DNA of 37,401 bases, from positions 1 through 37,401 of the forward strand of contig NZ_NFIU01000019.1 in the NCBI RefSeq assembly GCF_002159535.1, given 5' to 3'. The notes beneath the pieces were generated by a model. The model made no database searches, was not told where the DNA came from, and saw only the letters and a list, made by a program, of their open reading frames with translations. Within the stretch, counting starts at the first letter, position 1. Every line of letters starts with the position of its first letter. This document shows positions 15,628 through 24,295 of this stretch, one piece after another. The translations under genes were made by a program, and so were the position numbers. The stretch comes from Olsenella sp. An290. GTDB lineage: Bacteria; Actinomycetota; Coriobacteriia; Coriobacteriales; Atopobiaceae.

Positions 15628-16901
15628 CGCCAGAGGAGACACTGCCCACCGTTGCCCCCGAGCCCACCAACGCACCGGGCCGCTCCGAGGTCCCGGTCGA
15701 GGTGCGCGAGGGGGCCGATGTCATTGCGGGCTCCAACGAGTTCGTCTCGTGGGGGGCCTATAGCGACGTGGGCCTGGTCCGCGGCCACAACGAGGACTCG
15801 TTTCTCATCCAGGCGCCGCTCTTCGTGGTGTCCGACGGCATGGGCGGCCACGCCGCCGGCGAGGTGGCGAGCTCCATCGCCATCGAGACCATCGGGCAGC
15901 GCGCGCCGGGGTCTGCCGACGACGTTCTTCTCGGCGCGGCCGTCGAGGCCGCCAACCAGGCGGTCATCGCCGGGGCCGAGGCGGGTGTCGGCAAGCCCGG
16001 CATGGGCTGCACCGCCTCCGCGGTTCTTATCGAGAAGGACCGCATGGCCGTGGCCCACGTGGGCGACTCGCGCGTCTACGTGCTGCACCACGGCACCCTC
16101 GTGCGCATCACGCACGACCACTCCTACGTCGAGGAGCTCGTCGACGCCGGCCAGATCACCGCGGACGAGGCGCGCACGCACCCCTCGCGCTCCATCATCA
16201 CCCGCGCCCTGGGCTCCGACCCCGACATGTACGCGGACCACTTCTCCCTGGAGGTCAACTCCGGCGACCGCGTGATCTTGTGCTCCGACGGCCTCTCGAG
16301 CATGGTCCCCGACAGCGAGATCGAGGCCCTCGCGGTCTCCAGCGCCACGCCCCGCCAGGCCGCGGGAAGCCTCGTGGCCGCGGCGCTCACGGCGGGCGGC
16401 GCGGACAACGTCACCGTGGTCGTCGTGGACGTCCTGAACGACGGCCTCGCCGACGAGGCGCGCAGGCAGCTCACCGGCCTGGCCGCGCGCATCGGCGGGG
16501 CGCTCGCCATCGTGCTCGCGGTGGTGGCCTTTATCGCCGTCGCCTTTATCAGGAGCGAGTGGTACCTCGGCACGACGGGCGACGTCGTGGGCATCTACCG
16601 CGGCATCAAGGGGGACTTCCTCGGCGTGCCGCTCAGCGAGCTCGTGAGCACGAGCGCCGTCGAGGTCTCAGACCTCCCCACCTCGCTCCAGGACCAGCTC
16701 GAGCAGGGCATCCGCGTCCAGAACGAGCAGGCGGCCCAGGAGACCATCGACTCCTACCACACCCAGATCGACGAGGCCAGGAGCGAGGGCGCGCGGACCG
16801 CAGACGAGGTCCGCGCCGGGACCGACCCCGACCAGCGCGACGGGGCGGCCACCACGGTCGCGCCCGACCCCGACCCGACCACCCAGAACGGAGGCGAGTG
16901 A
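15624..16901 (+). CDS. pstP: PP2C-family Ser/Thr phosphatase (PstP-like)
   Basis: A 425-aa phosphatase. The cytoplasmic PP2C domain shows the metal-binding motifs in order: [52 protein letters not shown] and [14 protein letters not shown] single helix follows at about residues 290-315 ([19 protein letters not shown]). The extracellular tail of about 110 residues is rich in Gln, Glu and Asp and has no recognised fold. It reverses phosphorylation by the neighbouring kinases. ATG 15624 overlaps the fhaB stop, and the downstream fusion gene starts at GTG 16903, one base after this stop codon. Confidence 0.95.
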   Translation: MTPEETLPTVAPEPTNAPGRSEVPVEVREGADVIAGSNEFVSWGAYSDVGLVRGHNEDSFLIQAPLFVVSDGMGGHAAGEVASSIAIETIGQRAPGSADDVLLGAAVEAANQAVIAGAEAGVGKPGMGCTASAVLIEKDRMAVAHVGDSRVYVLHHGTLVRITHDHSYVEELVDAGQITADEARTHPSRSIITRALGSDPDMYADHFSLEVNSGDRVILCSDGLSSMVPDSEIEALAVSSATPRQAAGSLVAAALTAGGADNVTVVVVDVLNDGLADEARRQLTGLAARIGGALAIVLAVVAFIAVAFIRSEWYLGTTGDVVGIYRGIKGDFLGVPLSELVSTSAVEVSDLPTSLQDQLEQGIRVQNEQAAQETIDSYHTQIDEARSEGARTADEVRAGTDPDQRDGAATTVAPDPDPTTQNGGE

Positions 16902-16902
16902 C

Positions 16903-19899
16903 GTGCGCCTTGCACGCAAGAGAAACAAGTTCGCCGGTGCCCAGTCGCGCGCGGACGTCGAGGCCATGACCTCCATGGCCCTTGCCCCGCTCGCACCGGC
17001 GCCCAAGGGCCTCTCGCGTCGCAACACGGAGCTCTTCCTGCTGCTCCTGGCCGCCGTCCCCGTGATCTTGCTGTACGCGATGTACGTCGTGACCACGAGC
17101 TCCACGCTGAGCCTGTCCATGCTGGGCGTGCCCCTGGGGCTCTTTGGCGCCTTCGCCGTGGCGCACGTGGCCATCCGCTTCCTCGCGCCGGGGGCCGACC
17201 CGGCCATCCTGCCCATCGTCTTTGCGCTCTCGGGGACCGGCATCACCTTCCTCACGCGCCTCTCCCCGACGCTCGCGCAGAGCCAGACCCTCTGGCTCTT
17301 TGTCTCGGTCGGCGTCATGGTGGCGGTTCTTGCCATTGTGCGCAACCTCGACCGTCTGGCCAGCTACAAGTACACGCTCGGGCTGGTGGGCATCGTCCTT
17401 TTGATCCTGCCCATGCTCGTGGGCACCGAGCGCAACGGCTCCAGGCTCTGGATCTACATCGGCAGCTTCGGCTTCCAGCCGGGCGAGTTCGCCAAGATCG
17501 CGCTTGTTCTGTTCCTGGCCTTCTACCTGGCCGCCAACCGCGAGGCGCTCTCCGCCTCCACAAGGAGCCTGGGGCCGCTCAAGCTCCCGAGCTTCCGCAT
17601 GCTCCTGCCGCTCTTCATCATGTGGGGCCTGTCCCTGCTCGTGGTGGTCTTTGAGACGGACCTGGGAAGCGCCCTGCTCTTCTTCACCTTCTTCGTGGTG
17701 ATGCTCTACGTGGCCACGGGGCGGGTGAGCTACGTGGTGGTGAGCCTGCTTCTGCTCGCGGCGGCGGGCGTTGCCTGCTACCAGCTCTTCGGCCACGTCC
17801 AGACGCGCGTGAACACCTGGCTTGACCCCTGGGCCGACGCGTCCGGCGGCGGCTACCAGATCGTGCAGTCGCTCTACTCGCTCGCCGACGGCGGGCTCGT
17901 GGGCACCGGCATCGGCAAGGGCCTCTCGACCCTGATCCCCGTGGTCGAGAGCGACTTCATCTTCTCCGCCGTCGGCGAGGAGCTCGGCCTGCTCGGCGCC
18001 TCCGGCATCCTGATCCTCTACCTGCTCCTGTGCGTGCGCGGCTTTGCCACCGCGGCGCGCGCCAAGTCCGGCACCTCGGCCTTTGCCGCCGTGGGCCTCA
18101 CCACGGCCCTCTGCTTCCAGGCCTTCCTCATCGTTGGCGGCGTGACCAAGCTCCTGCCGCTCACCGGCGTGACGCTGCCCTTCATGAGCCAGGGCGGCAC
18201 CTCGCTGCTCGCGAGCTTCGTCATCGTGGGCCTGCTCCTGCGCGCCGGCGACGAGGGCACCGGCCGCGAGGCCGAGATGACGAGCGGCCTTGAGAGCGAG
18301 AAGAACGGCGTCGACCCGATCCTCGCCCTCACCGGCAGGGCCGGCGCGGGCTCCCGCGCCACGGCCGGCTCCCACGCGGCCGAGGTGGTCCACGGGTCCC
18401 ACGCGCGCGGCAGCTTCTCGCTCACGACCGCCGAGTCCGGCGTGCTCGGGCGCGTGGCGCTGGGCAAGCGCCTCACGAGCCTGGTCACGGTCTTCTCGCT
18501 CCTCTTTGCGGTTCTTATCGCCAACCTGACCTACATCCAGCAGTTCGACGCCCAGCGCATCAAGAACCTGCCCACCAACAACCACACCATCGCCCGCAGC
18601 GCCTCCGTGCAGCGCGGCGCCATCATCACCTCCGACGGCGTGACCCTGGCCGAGAGCGTCCAGCAGGCCGACGGCACCTTTGTCCGCAACTACCCGCAGG
18701 GCACGCTCGCGCGCCACACCGTGGGCTACGTCTCCACGCAGTACGGCAGCTCGGGGATCGAGGCCTCCATGAACGAGACCCTCACCGGGCACGCCGACTA
18801 CTCCAACTGGCGCAGCACCCTCTACGCCCTGGCGGGCGTCCAGCAGCCCGGGTCCACCGTGGCGCTGACCATCAACTCGCAGATCCAGGCGGCCGCGGAG
18901 CGGGCGCTCGAGGGCTACACCGGCGCCATCGTGGTGCTTGACCCCAAGACGGGTGCGGTGCTTGCCAAGGCCTCCACGCCCACCTACCGCGTCGAGGAGC
19001 TCGACACGGTCATGACGAGCGGCTCCTCCGGCGAGCTCGTGGACCGCTCCACCCAGACGCTCTACGCCCCGGGCTCCACGTTCAAGGCACTCACGCTTGC
19101 CGCCGCGCTCGACTCGGGGACGGCCACGCTCGAGAGCGTCTACGACGCCGACTCCCCCATCGAGATCGGCGGGGGCGAGGTCACCAACATCAACGGCAAC
19201 AGCTACGGCGACCTCAGCCTCGCCGAGGCGCTCGCCGTTTCCTCCAACACCGCCTTCGGGCAGCTTGGCGTGGCGGTCGGGCCCTCCACGCTCGTGAGCT
19301 ACGCCAACGCCTTCGGCTACGGGCGCGAGCTCGGCCAGGACTTCACCGCCGTGGCCTCGCTCATGCCCGACCCCTCCGAGATGACGGAGTGGGAGACCGC
19401 CTGGGCGGCCTGCGGCCAGCCCGTCGGCCAGCACGAGAGCCCCGCGGGCCCGCAGACCACGGTCATGCAGAACGCCGTGCTCGTGCAGGCCATCGCCAAC
19501 GGCGGCATTGCCATGAACCCCTACGTCGTCGACCACGTCCTCTCCCCGGAGGGCGTCTCGAGCTCCAAGACCGAGCCGCGCTCCCTTGGGCAGGCCATCT
19601 CCGCCGAGACCGCGTCTCAGGTGAAGGAGGCCATGCGCGAGGTCGTGGCCAGCGGCACCGGAACCGCGGCCCAGGTCCGCGGGACCACCGTCGCCGGCAA
19701 GACCGGCACGGCCGAGGTCGCGGACGGCAAGATCAACTCGCTCTTCATCGGCTTCGCGCCGTACGACAGCCCCACCCTGGCCATCTCCATCTGCATCGAG
19801 GGCCAGGACGGAACGGACGTGGAGGGACGTGCCGCCGCGCTGGCGGGCCAGGTCCTTGCGCGCGCGCTCCAGGTGCAGTCGCTCGGCGCCGGGGCATGA
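16903..19899 (+). CDS. RodA-type SEDS glycosyltransferase fused to class B PBP transpeptidase
   Basis: A 998-aa protein joining two enzymes that are normally separate. Residues about 35-455 are a SEDS/RodA polytopic membrane domain: [49 protein letters not shown] and MSQGGTSLL. It would polymerise lipid II. A linker of about 60 residues leads to another helix (about 530-548) and then a PbpA/FtsI-type transpeptidase. The transpeptidase has STFK (Ser725-Lys728), SSN (780-782) and KTG (933-935), the complete catalytic set. No frameshift or stop separates the halves: the frame is open throughout and codon use is uniform. In mycobacteria rodA and pbpA are adjacent separate genes in the same operon context. 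GTG 16903 follows the pstP stop by one base. A sequencing-created fusion is unlikely given the continuous linker. Confidence 0.93.
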   Translation: MRLARKRNKFAGAQSRADVEAMTSMALAPLAPAPKGLSRRNTELFLLLLAAVPVILLYAMYVVTTSSTLSLSMLGVPLGLFGAFAVAHVAIRFLAPGADPAILPIVFALSGTGITFLTRLSPTLAQSQTLWLFVSVGVMVAVLAIVRNLDRLASYKYTLGLVGIVLLILPMLVGTERNGSRLWIYIGSFGFQPGEFAKIALVLFLAFYLAANREALSASTRSLGPLKLPSFRMLLPLFIMWGLSLLVVVFETDLGSALLFFTFFVVMLYVATGRVSYVVVSLLLLAAAGVACYQLFGHVQTRVNTWLDPWADASGGGYQIVQSLYSLADGGLVGTGIGKGLSTLIPVVESDFIFSAVGEELGLLGASGILILYLLLCVRGFATAARAKSGTSAFAAVGLTTALCFQAFLIVGGVTKLLPLTGVTLPFMSQGGTSLLASFVIVGLLLRAGDEGTGREAEMTSGLESEKNGVDPILALTGRAGAGSRATAGSHAAEVVHGSHARGSFSLTTAESGVLGRVALGKRLTSLVTVFSLLFAVLIANLTYIQQFDAQRIKNLPTNNHTIARSASVQRGAIITSDGVTLAESVQQADGTFVRNYPQGTLARHTVGYVSTQYGSSGIEASMNETLTGHADYSNWRSTLYALAGVQQPGSTVALTINSQIQAAAERALEGYTGAIVVLDPKTGAVLAKASTPTYRVEELDTVMTSGSSGELVDRSTQTLYAPGSTFKALTLAAALDSGTATLESVYDADSPIEIGGGEVTNINGNSYGDLSLAEALAVSSNTAFGQLGVAVGPSTLVSYANAFGYGRELGQDFTAVASLMPDPSEMTEWETAWAACGQPVGQHESPAGPQTTVMQNAVLVQAIANGGIAMNPYVVDHVLSPEGVSSSKTEPRSLGQAISAETASQVKEAMREVVASGTGTAAQVRGTTVAGKTGTAEVADGKINSLFIGFAPYDSPTLAISICIEGQDGTDVEGRAAALAGQVLARALQVQSLGAGA

Positions 19900-20037
19900 T
19901 GGAGGCGATGCGCACACACTTCAGGTACGACCACGCACACGACTAACGAAGCACAGACGAAGCATCTACACAGCCGGCACCCCAGGTGCCCTTGAGGAGA
20001 AAGACGCGGGCGGGCCGCGTCTGGGATTGGAGAGAAC
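19900..20037 (+). other. Gap before pknB with a hairpin near the ribosome site
   Basis: This 138-bp gap is the only sizeable one in the kinase cluster. AGACGCGG (20002-20009) and CCGCGTCT (20015-20022) form an 8-bp perfect stem seven bases before the GGAGAG ribosome site, so it may modulate pknB translation or cause partial termination. A 16-codon frame (19896-19946) overlaps the fusion gene's stop as ATGA, but I have no evidence that it is translated. Confidence 0.45.
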
Positions 20038-22083
20038 ATGCCAGGGATGGTTCTCGGAGGACGGTACCAGGTCCAGGACAAGATCGGCACGGGAGGCATG
20101 GCAACGGTCTTCCGCGGGCTCGACGAGGTGCTCGGGCGCACCGTCGCCATCAAGACGATGCTGCCGCAGTACGCCGCCGACCCGTCCTTTGCCGCGCGCT
20201 TCAAGCAGGAGGCCCAGGCGGCCGCGGCGCTCCAGAGCCCCTACATCGTGAGCGTCTACGACTGGGGCAAGGACGCCGACACCTACTACATCGTCATGGA
20301 GTTCCTCCGCGGCACCGACCTCAAGAGCGGCATCCGCAAGCACGGCGCACTTGACTGCAAGAAGGTCGCGCAGATCGGGTCGCAGATCGCGCAGGCCCTC
20401 TCCGTCGCGCACAAGCACGACATCATCCACCGCGACATCAAGCCGCAGAACATCATGGTGCAGCCCGACGGCAACATCAAGGTGATGGACTTTGGCATCG
20501 CCCGCGCCAAGAACAGCCACCTCACCCAGGACAACTCCGTCCTCGGCACCGCCCACTACGTCTCCCCTGAGCAGACGCAGGGCAAGCCGCTCGGCCCCAC
20601 CACCGACATCTACTCCCTCGGCATCGTGATGTACGAGGCCGCCACGGGCCAGGTCCCCTTCCAGGGCGATGACGCGATCTCGGTGGCGCTCAAGCAGGTG
20701 AACGAGCAGCCCAAGCCGCCGAGCCAGCTCAACCCGAACGTCGACCCGGCACTCGAGGCCATCATCCTCAAGTGCATGCAGAAGAACCCCGCCGACCGCT
20801 TCCAGACGGCCGACGAGCTCTACCGCACCCTGCGCGACTACCTCTCCGGTCGCGTCCAGGCCGTGAACTCCGCCACGGCGATGCTCCCCGCGCAGGTGAC
20901 CAACAAGCTCGAGCACGGCGAGGGGATGGTCCCGGCCAAGAACGGCACCGCCTCGCTGCCGCGCGTCGAGCGCACCAACCGCTACCGCCCGCAGTCCGCC
21001 ACGGAGCAGGCCGCCGAGCAGGATGCTGAGCGCGAGCGCAAGCACCGTCGCAACGTCATCCTGGGCGTTGTCGCCGCCATCGTGGTGGTGGGCGCCATCG
21101 CGGCCGCCGTCATCATGTCCATGGGCTCGGCCGTTGCCAAGAAGGACGTCCCCTACCTGCTCAACATGACCGAGCAGCAGGCCCGCGAGGCCATCAGGGA
21201 GGCCGGCTTTGAGGTCGGCGAGGTCAAGGAGGGCTTCTCCAGCTCCGTCGACGAGGGGCTTGTCTACGAGCAGACCCCCACGGCCAACACCAAGGCCGAC
21301 GAGGGCTCCAAGATCAACCTCCGCATCTCCAAGGGCGAGGAGCCCGCGGCCGACACCGAGGTCCCCGACCTCACGAACCTCACGCCCGAGAAGGCCGAGG
21401 AGACGCTCAAGAAGTACAACCTCATCGGTCGCCGCGGCGACGACCAGCAGAGCTCCGAGGTCGAGGCGGGCAAGGTCTGCGGCCAGGACACCAAGCCCGG
21501 CGACACCGCCAAGGTCGGCGACACCGTGACCTACCACGTCTCCACCGGCGCGGGCACCGTGGCCGTGCCGGACATCCTCGGCGACACCCGGGACGGCGCC
21601 GACGAGCGGCTGAACGCCGTTGGCCTGCACCCCAACTTCACGCAGGAGTACAGCAGCACCGTCCCCGAGGGCTGCGTCATCAGCGCCGACCCCGAGCCGG
21701 GCACGCAGGTCGCGCCCGACAGCAACGTCAACGTGGTCATCTCCAAGGGCGCCGAGCCCGAGCAGACCACCTCTGACGTCCAGATCCCCAACGTCGTCTC
21801 CTGGACCTACGCCGCGGCGCGCGAGACCCTTGCGGACGTCTGGGGCTTCGACGTGCAGCTGGCTCCGGGCTGCCCCGCCGACGGCATCGTCACCAAGCAG
21901 TCGCTCACGGGCTCGGCGCCCAAGGGGGCGACGATCGTTCTCACCACCGAGGCGAGCGGCACGGCAGGCGGCGGCTCCGGCACGGGTTCTGGCTCGGGCG
22001 GCGGCTCCGGCACCGGGGAGGGCACGGGCGGCCAGACCGGCAGCGGCTCCGGCGGCGGTACGGAGACCACCCCATCGCGCTAA
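20038..22083 (+). CDS. pknB: PASTA-domain Ser/Thr kinase (PknB-like)
   Basis: A 681-aa transmembrane kinase. The cytoplasmic kinase domain spans residues 1-270, with GTGGMATV Gly loop (17-24), Lys39, HRDIKPQN (Asp133), DFG 151-153 and SPEQ 176-179. The juxtamembrane region of about 65 residues is charged. One helix spans about 339-361. Four extracellular PASTA repeats follow (about 370-432, 440-510, 515-582 and 587-648), then a Gly/Ser-rich tail. PASTA domains sense muropeptides or lipid II and the kinase controls cell growth and division. ATG 20038 has GGAGAG six bases upstream. It is separated from the fusion gene by 138 bp containing a hairpin, so it may have independent expression. It is followed by a strong terminator. 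Confidence 0.96.
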   Translation: MPGMVLGGRYQVQDKIGTGGMATVFRGLDEVLGRTVAIKTMLPQYAADPSFAARFKQEAQAAAALQSPYIVSVYDWGKDADTYYIVMEFLRGTDLKSGIRKHGALDCKKVAQIGSQIAQALSVAHKHDIIHRDIKPQNIMVQPDGNIKVMDFGIARAKNSHLTQDNSVLGTAHYVSPEQTQGKPLGPTTDIYSLGIVMYEAATGQVPFQGDDAISVALKQVNEQPKPPSQLNPNVDPALEAIILKCMQKNPADRFQTADELYRTLRDYLSGRVQAVNSATAMLPAQVTNKLEHGEGMVPAKNGTASLPRVERTNRYRPQSATEQAAEQDAERERKHRRNVILGVVAAIVVVGAIAAAVIMSMGSAVAKKDVPYLLNMTEQQAREAIREAGFEVGEVKEGFSSSVDEGLVYEQTPTANTKADEGSKINLRISKGEEPAADTEVPDLTNLTPEKAEETLKKYNLIGRRGDDQQSSEVEAGKVCGQDTKPGDTAKVGDTVTYHVSTGAGTVAVPDILGDTRDGADERLNAVGLHPNFTQEYSSTVPEGCVISADPEPGTQVAPDSNVNVVISKGAEPEQTTSDVQIPNVVSWTYAAARETLADVWGFDVQLAPGCPADGIVTKQSLTGSAPKGATIVLTTEASGTAGGGSGTGSGSGGGSGTGEGTGGQTGSGSGGGTETTPSR

Positions 22084-22095
22084 CAGCACTTCCCA

Positions 22096-22121
22096 AAAAC
22101 GCCCGCGGCCGCGGGCGTTTT
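22096..22121. terminator. Terminator of the kinase cluster
   Basis: A perfect 26-bp palindrome, AAAACGCCCGCGG and its complement, ends in TTTT and begins 12 bases after the pknB stop. As a perfect palindrome flanked by A and T runs, it can act on both strands. Confidence 0.9.
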
Positions 22122-22181
22122 CATGTCAGGGGGCGGCGGGGCGGCCGCCGCGCGTGGGCAGGACGCAGGTGGGAGCGCGCG

Positions 22182-22246
22182 ATAGCATACAAAGTTGCCC
22201 GCAAAAGGCCGGTTTTTTCAGTTTCGGTCCCAAATTTGTATGCTAT
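22182..22246 (-). repeat. Palindromic element E3 (55-bp core class)
   Basis: Arms ATAGCATACAAA (22182-22193) and TTTGTATGCTAT (22235-22246) form a 12-bp perfect inverted repeat with a 41-bp interior. On the minus strand the sequence AAACTGAAAAAA (complement of 22213-22224) begins 17 bases after the ATAC end and finishes 26 bases before the other end. The element at 36155-36211 has exactly the same geometry. No gene of the nuclease-like family is attached to this copy, and no promoter use is evident. Confidence 0.8.
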
Positions 22247-22302
22247 TCCGCCCTGCCCCCCGGCCTTCAGGCATAGACGGCAGAGTCACCCGTCACAAAG
22301 AC

Positions 22303-22330
22303 AGGCCGCCGGGTGGATGCCCGACGGCCT
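22303..22330 (-). terminator. Terminator of tRNA-Arg(CCT)
   Basis: AGGCCGTCGGG and CCCGGCGGCCT (minus-strand reading, one G-U pair) form an 11-bp stem around a 6-base loop, followed by GTCTTTGTG. It begins 11 bases past the tRNA CCA end. Confidence 0.75.
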
Positions 22331-22340
22331 GCGTCTTTTC

Positions 22341-22416
22341 TGGTGCCCCCGGGCCGATTCGAACGGCCGACACCCGCTTTAGGAGAGCGGTGCTCTATCC
22401 CCTGAGCTACGAAGGC
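22341..22416 (-). tRNA. tRNA-Arg(CCT)
   Basis: On the minus strand the acceptor GCCTTCG pairs with CGGGGGC (including two U-G pairs), followed by discriminator A and an encoded CCA. The anticodon stem-loop CCGCT-CTCCTAA-AGCGG gives anticodon CCT (complement of 22381-22383), reading AGG. The GGCCGTTCGAATCGGCC T-arm is intact. Confidence 0.96.
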
Positions 22417-22426
22417 ATGGATGACT

Positions 22427-22455
22427 ATTCTAGCACCCCTTGCGGCGCCCGACAA
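22427..22455 (-). promoter_or_regulatory. tRNA-Arg(CCT) promoter
   Basis: Minus-strand TTGTCG (complement of 22450-22455) and TAGAAT (complement of 22427-22432) have a 17-bp spacer, and the -10 ends 10 bp before the tRNA. The -35 lies two bases past the stop codon of the upstream two-TM protein gene. The TAGAAT -10 is shared with the tRNA-Leu promoter. Confidence 0.8.
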
Positions 22456-22457
22456 AG

Positions 22458-23102
22458 CTACTTGCGCTTTGCGGCCTTCTGCGCGAGACGCTCCTCCTCG
22501 GCCCTGCGGTCCTTCTCGAAGAGGTCGGCGAGCCTCTTGTCCGTCAGGCCGCGCACTCGCTTCTCGGCCTCCTTGCGATAGGGCCGGCACTTGGCGAGGT
22601 TGTAGATGAACCCGCCGATGATGCAGGCGTACCCGATCACGAGCGACCCAACCAGCAGGAGCCCGCCGGGCGTGCTGACGTCGGTCGTGTTGTTGAAGAT
22701 GAAGTTGCACGCCAGGGAGATGACGGCAAAGACCATGCCCACGCCCAGGGTGATCCAGAAGGTCCGCTCGGCCTTACGGTAGCCCGGAAGGCTGCGCAGG
22801 ATGATGTCATACGCGCGCAGACGCAGGTCCTCCTCCTCGCGCTCGCGACGCTTGCGGTCGCGCTTCTCCTCCTTGGTCTCCGTGCTGTCGCCGAAGGCGT
22901 TGGTCGTGGCCTTGGGCTTTGAGGAGACGCGGACGGACGCGCCCGCCTCGCGCACGGGCCTGGCCTTGGAGGCGGAGCTGCGCGAGAAGCCGCGCTTCTC
23001 CTCCTCGCCCACGCCCATGGACGCGGCCTCCTTCTTGGGACGGCCGACGGCGTTGCCCTCCGCCTCGCGACGGGCGCCCTCGATGGTGTCTCGCAGTGAC
23101 AT
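22458..23102 (-). CDS. Two-TM membrane protein with long charged N-terminus
   Basis: A 214-aa protein of unknown family. The first 115 residues are highly charged, ending in a Lys/Arg/Glu-rich stretch (TKEEKRDRKRREREEEDLRLR). Two membrane helices follow, FWITLGVGMVFAVISLACNFIF and GGLLLVGSLVIGYACIIGGFIY, joined by a short polar loop. A C-terminal charged helix (KRVRGLTDKRLADLFEKDRRAEEERLAQKAAKRK) is probably cytoplasmic. ATG 23102 (MSLRDTIEGARREAEG) is chosen for AAGGAG upstream; an in-frame ATG at 23144 lacks one. It lies downstream of purC with a 93-bp gap, on the same strand. No enzyme motif is visible. Confidence 0.8.
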   Translation of the reverse strand: MSLRDTIEGARREAEGNAVGRPKKEAASMGVGEEEKRGFSRSSASKARPVREAGASVRVSSKPKATTNAFGDSTETKEEKRDRKRREREEEDLRLRAYDIILRSLPGYRKAERTFWITLGVGMVFAVISLACNFIFNNTTDVSTPGGLLLVGSLVIGYACIIGGFIYNLAKCRPYRKEAEKRVRGLTDKRLADLFEKDRRAEEERLAQKAAKRK

Positions 23103-23195
23103 GGAACTCCTTAACGTGCGGATGAGCGTACGTAAATGGCGCACGTCGCACCTGGCGACAGGCGCACGTCGCGCTGCCGCCAGGCTGACGGACGG

Positions 23196-24074
23196 CTAGC
23201 GAACGGGCACGAACTCCGTGCCGGTGATGATCTGGAACGCCTCGGCGTAGCGAGCGGACGTGCCCTCGATGACCTCGGCGGGAATGCGCGGCGGCTCACC
23301 GGTCATGTCCCAGTTGGCGCGCAGCCAGTCGCGGACGTACTGCTTGTCGTAGCTCGGCTGGACCTTGCCCTCCTCGTAGGAGTCGGCCGGCCAGAAGCGG
23401 CTGGAGTCGGGCGTGAGGCACTCGTCGATGAGCGTGAGCTTGCCGTCGATGAAGCCAAACTCGAACTTGGTGTCGGCAATGATGATGCCCTGGTCGGCGG
23501 CGTAGTCGGCCGCAGCCTTGTAGATGGCCAGAGACGCGTCGCGCAGCTGGGCCGCAACGTCCTCGCCCACGATCTGGCAGCAGCGCTCAAAGGAGATGTT
23601 CTCGTCGTGGTCGCCGAGCTCCGCCTTGGTGGACGGGGTGAAGATCGGCTCGGGGAGCTTGGAGGCCTCGGTGAGCCCGTCGGGGAGCTTGATGCCGCAG
23701 ACGGTGCCGTCCTCGTCGTAGGTCTTCTTGCCGGAGCCGGTGAGGTAGCCGCGGACGATGCACTCGATGGGCACGGTCTGGGCCTTCTTGACGAGCATGG
23801 AGCGACCGGCGAGGTAGTCCGCGTAGGGCTTGAACTCCTCGGGCAGGTCCGCCACGTCGCAGCTGATCATGTGGTTGGGGATGAGGTCGGCAAAGCGCTC
23901 GAACCAGAACGCGGAGATGCGCGTCAGGATCTCGCCCTTGTGGGGGATCTCGTCGGGGAGGATGAAGTCATAGGCGCTGATGCGATCGGACGCCACCATG
24001 AGCAGGCTGTCGCCGCAGTCGTAGATGTCACGGACCTTGCCGTGCGAATCCGGGCGAAGCTCCATCTGGGACAT
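23196..24074 (-). CDS. purC: SAICAR synthetase
   Basis: A 292-aa phosphoribosylaminoimidazole-succinocarboxamide synthase, which joins CAIR and aspartate in purine synthesis. Recognisable motifs are HGKVRDIYDCGDSLLMVASDRISAYDFILP (nucleotide-binding N-lobe; KVRDIY), VPIECIVRGYLTGSG, LPEPIFTPSTKAELGDHDENI, IIADTKFEFGFIDGKLTLIDECLTPDSSRFW and YDKQYVRDWL. The length matches the longer (about 290-aa) type rather than the 235-aa E. coli type. ATG 24074 has AAAGGATGG before it. A TATACT -10 lies at the complement of 24110-24115. Confidence 0.97.
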   Translation of the reverse strand: MSQMELRPDSHGKVRDIYDCGDSLLMVASDRISAYDFILPDEIPHKGEILTRISAFWFERFADLIPNHMISCDVADLPEEFKPYADYLAGRSMLVKKAQTVPIECIVRGYLTGSGKKTYDEDGTVCGIKLPDGLTEASKLPEPIFTPSTKAELGDHDENISFERCCQIVGEDVAAQLRDASLAIYKAAADYAADQGIIIADTKFEFGFIDGKLTLIDECLTPDSSRFWPADSYEEGKVQPSYDKQYVRDWLRANWDMTGEPPRIPAEVIEGTSARYAEAFQIITGTEFVPVR

Positions 24075-24295
24075 ACGCCATCCTTTCGTTGTGGTTACCC
24101 TAACCAGTCAGTATACCGCCCCCGGCCGAGGGCGGGGGCGGAAAGGCCGCCGGCCAGGGGCCCAGACAAGAGGAGCCGCGGTGCCAGGCGGGCCCCGGAA
24201 TCGCGCGGCGAGAAGAACCCCGGCCAGCGAAACGCCCGCGCGCAGGCGCTCGCGGCGCGACGACCCCAGCCCGGAGAAGCCGTGCGCCCGCGCCC
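24075..24295 (-). promoter_or_regulatory. purC promoter region and histidine kinase 3' region
   Basis: Minus-strand TATACT (complement of 24110-24115) gives a -10, but the -35 region is entirely G/C. GGTTA-CCC-TAACC (24093-24105) is a 13-bp palindrome just downstream of the -10 and could be an operator. A 7-bp CGCCCCC/GGGGGCG hairpin (24117-24140) lies just upstream and may end the histidine kinase transcript. GCGAGAAGAACC occurs at 24208-24219. The rest is GC-rich with no gene. Confidence 0.5.

Noticed and set aside
16633-19917. 1094-aa open frame on the minus strand opposite the RodA-PBP gene
   Set aside because: Low-complexity His/Gly/Arg/Glu composition without motifs. It is a shadow of the fusion gene and pstP.
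19896-19946. 16-codon frame overlapping the fusion gene's stop ([16 protein letters not shown])
   Set aside because: The ATGA overlap is tempting, but there is no ribosome site of its own beyond GGAGG inside the frame, no recognisable pattern, and it is too short to support.
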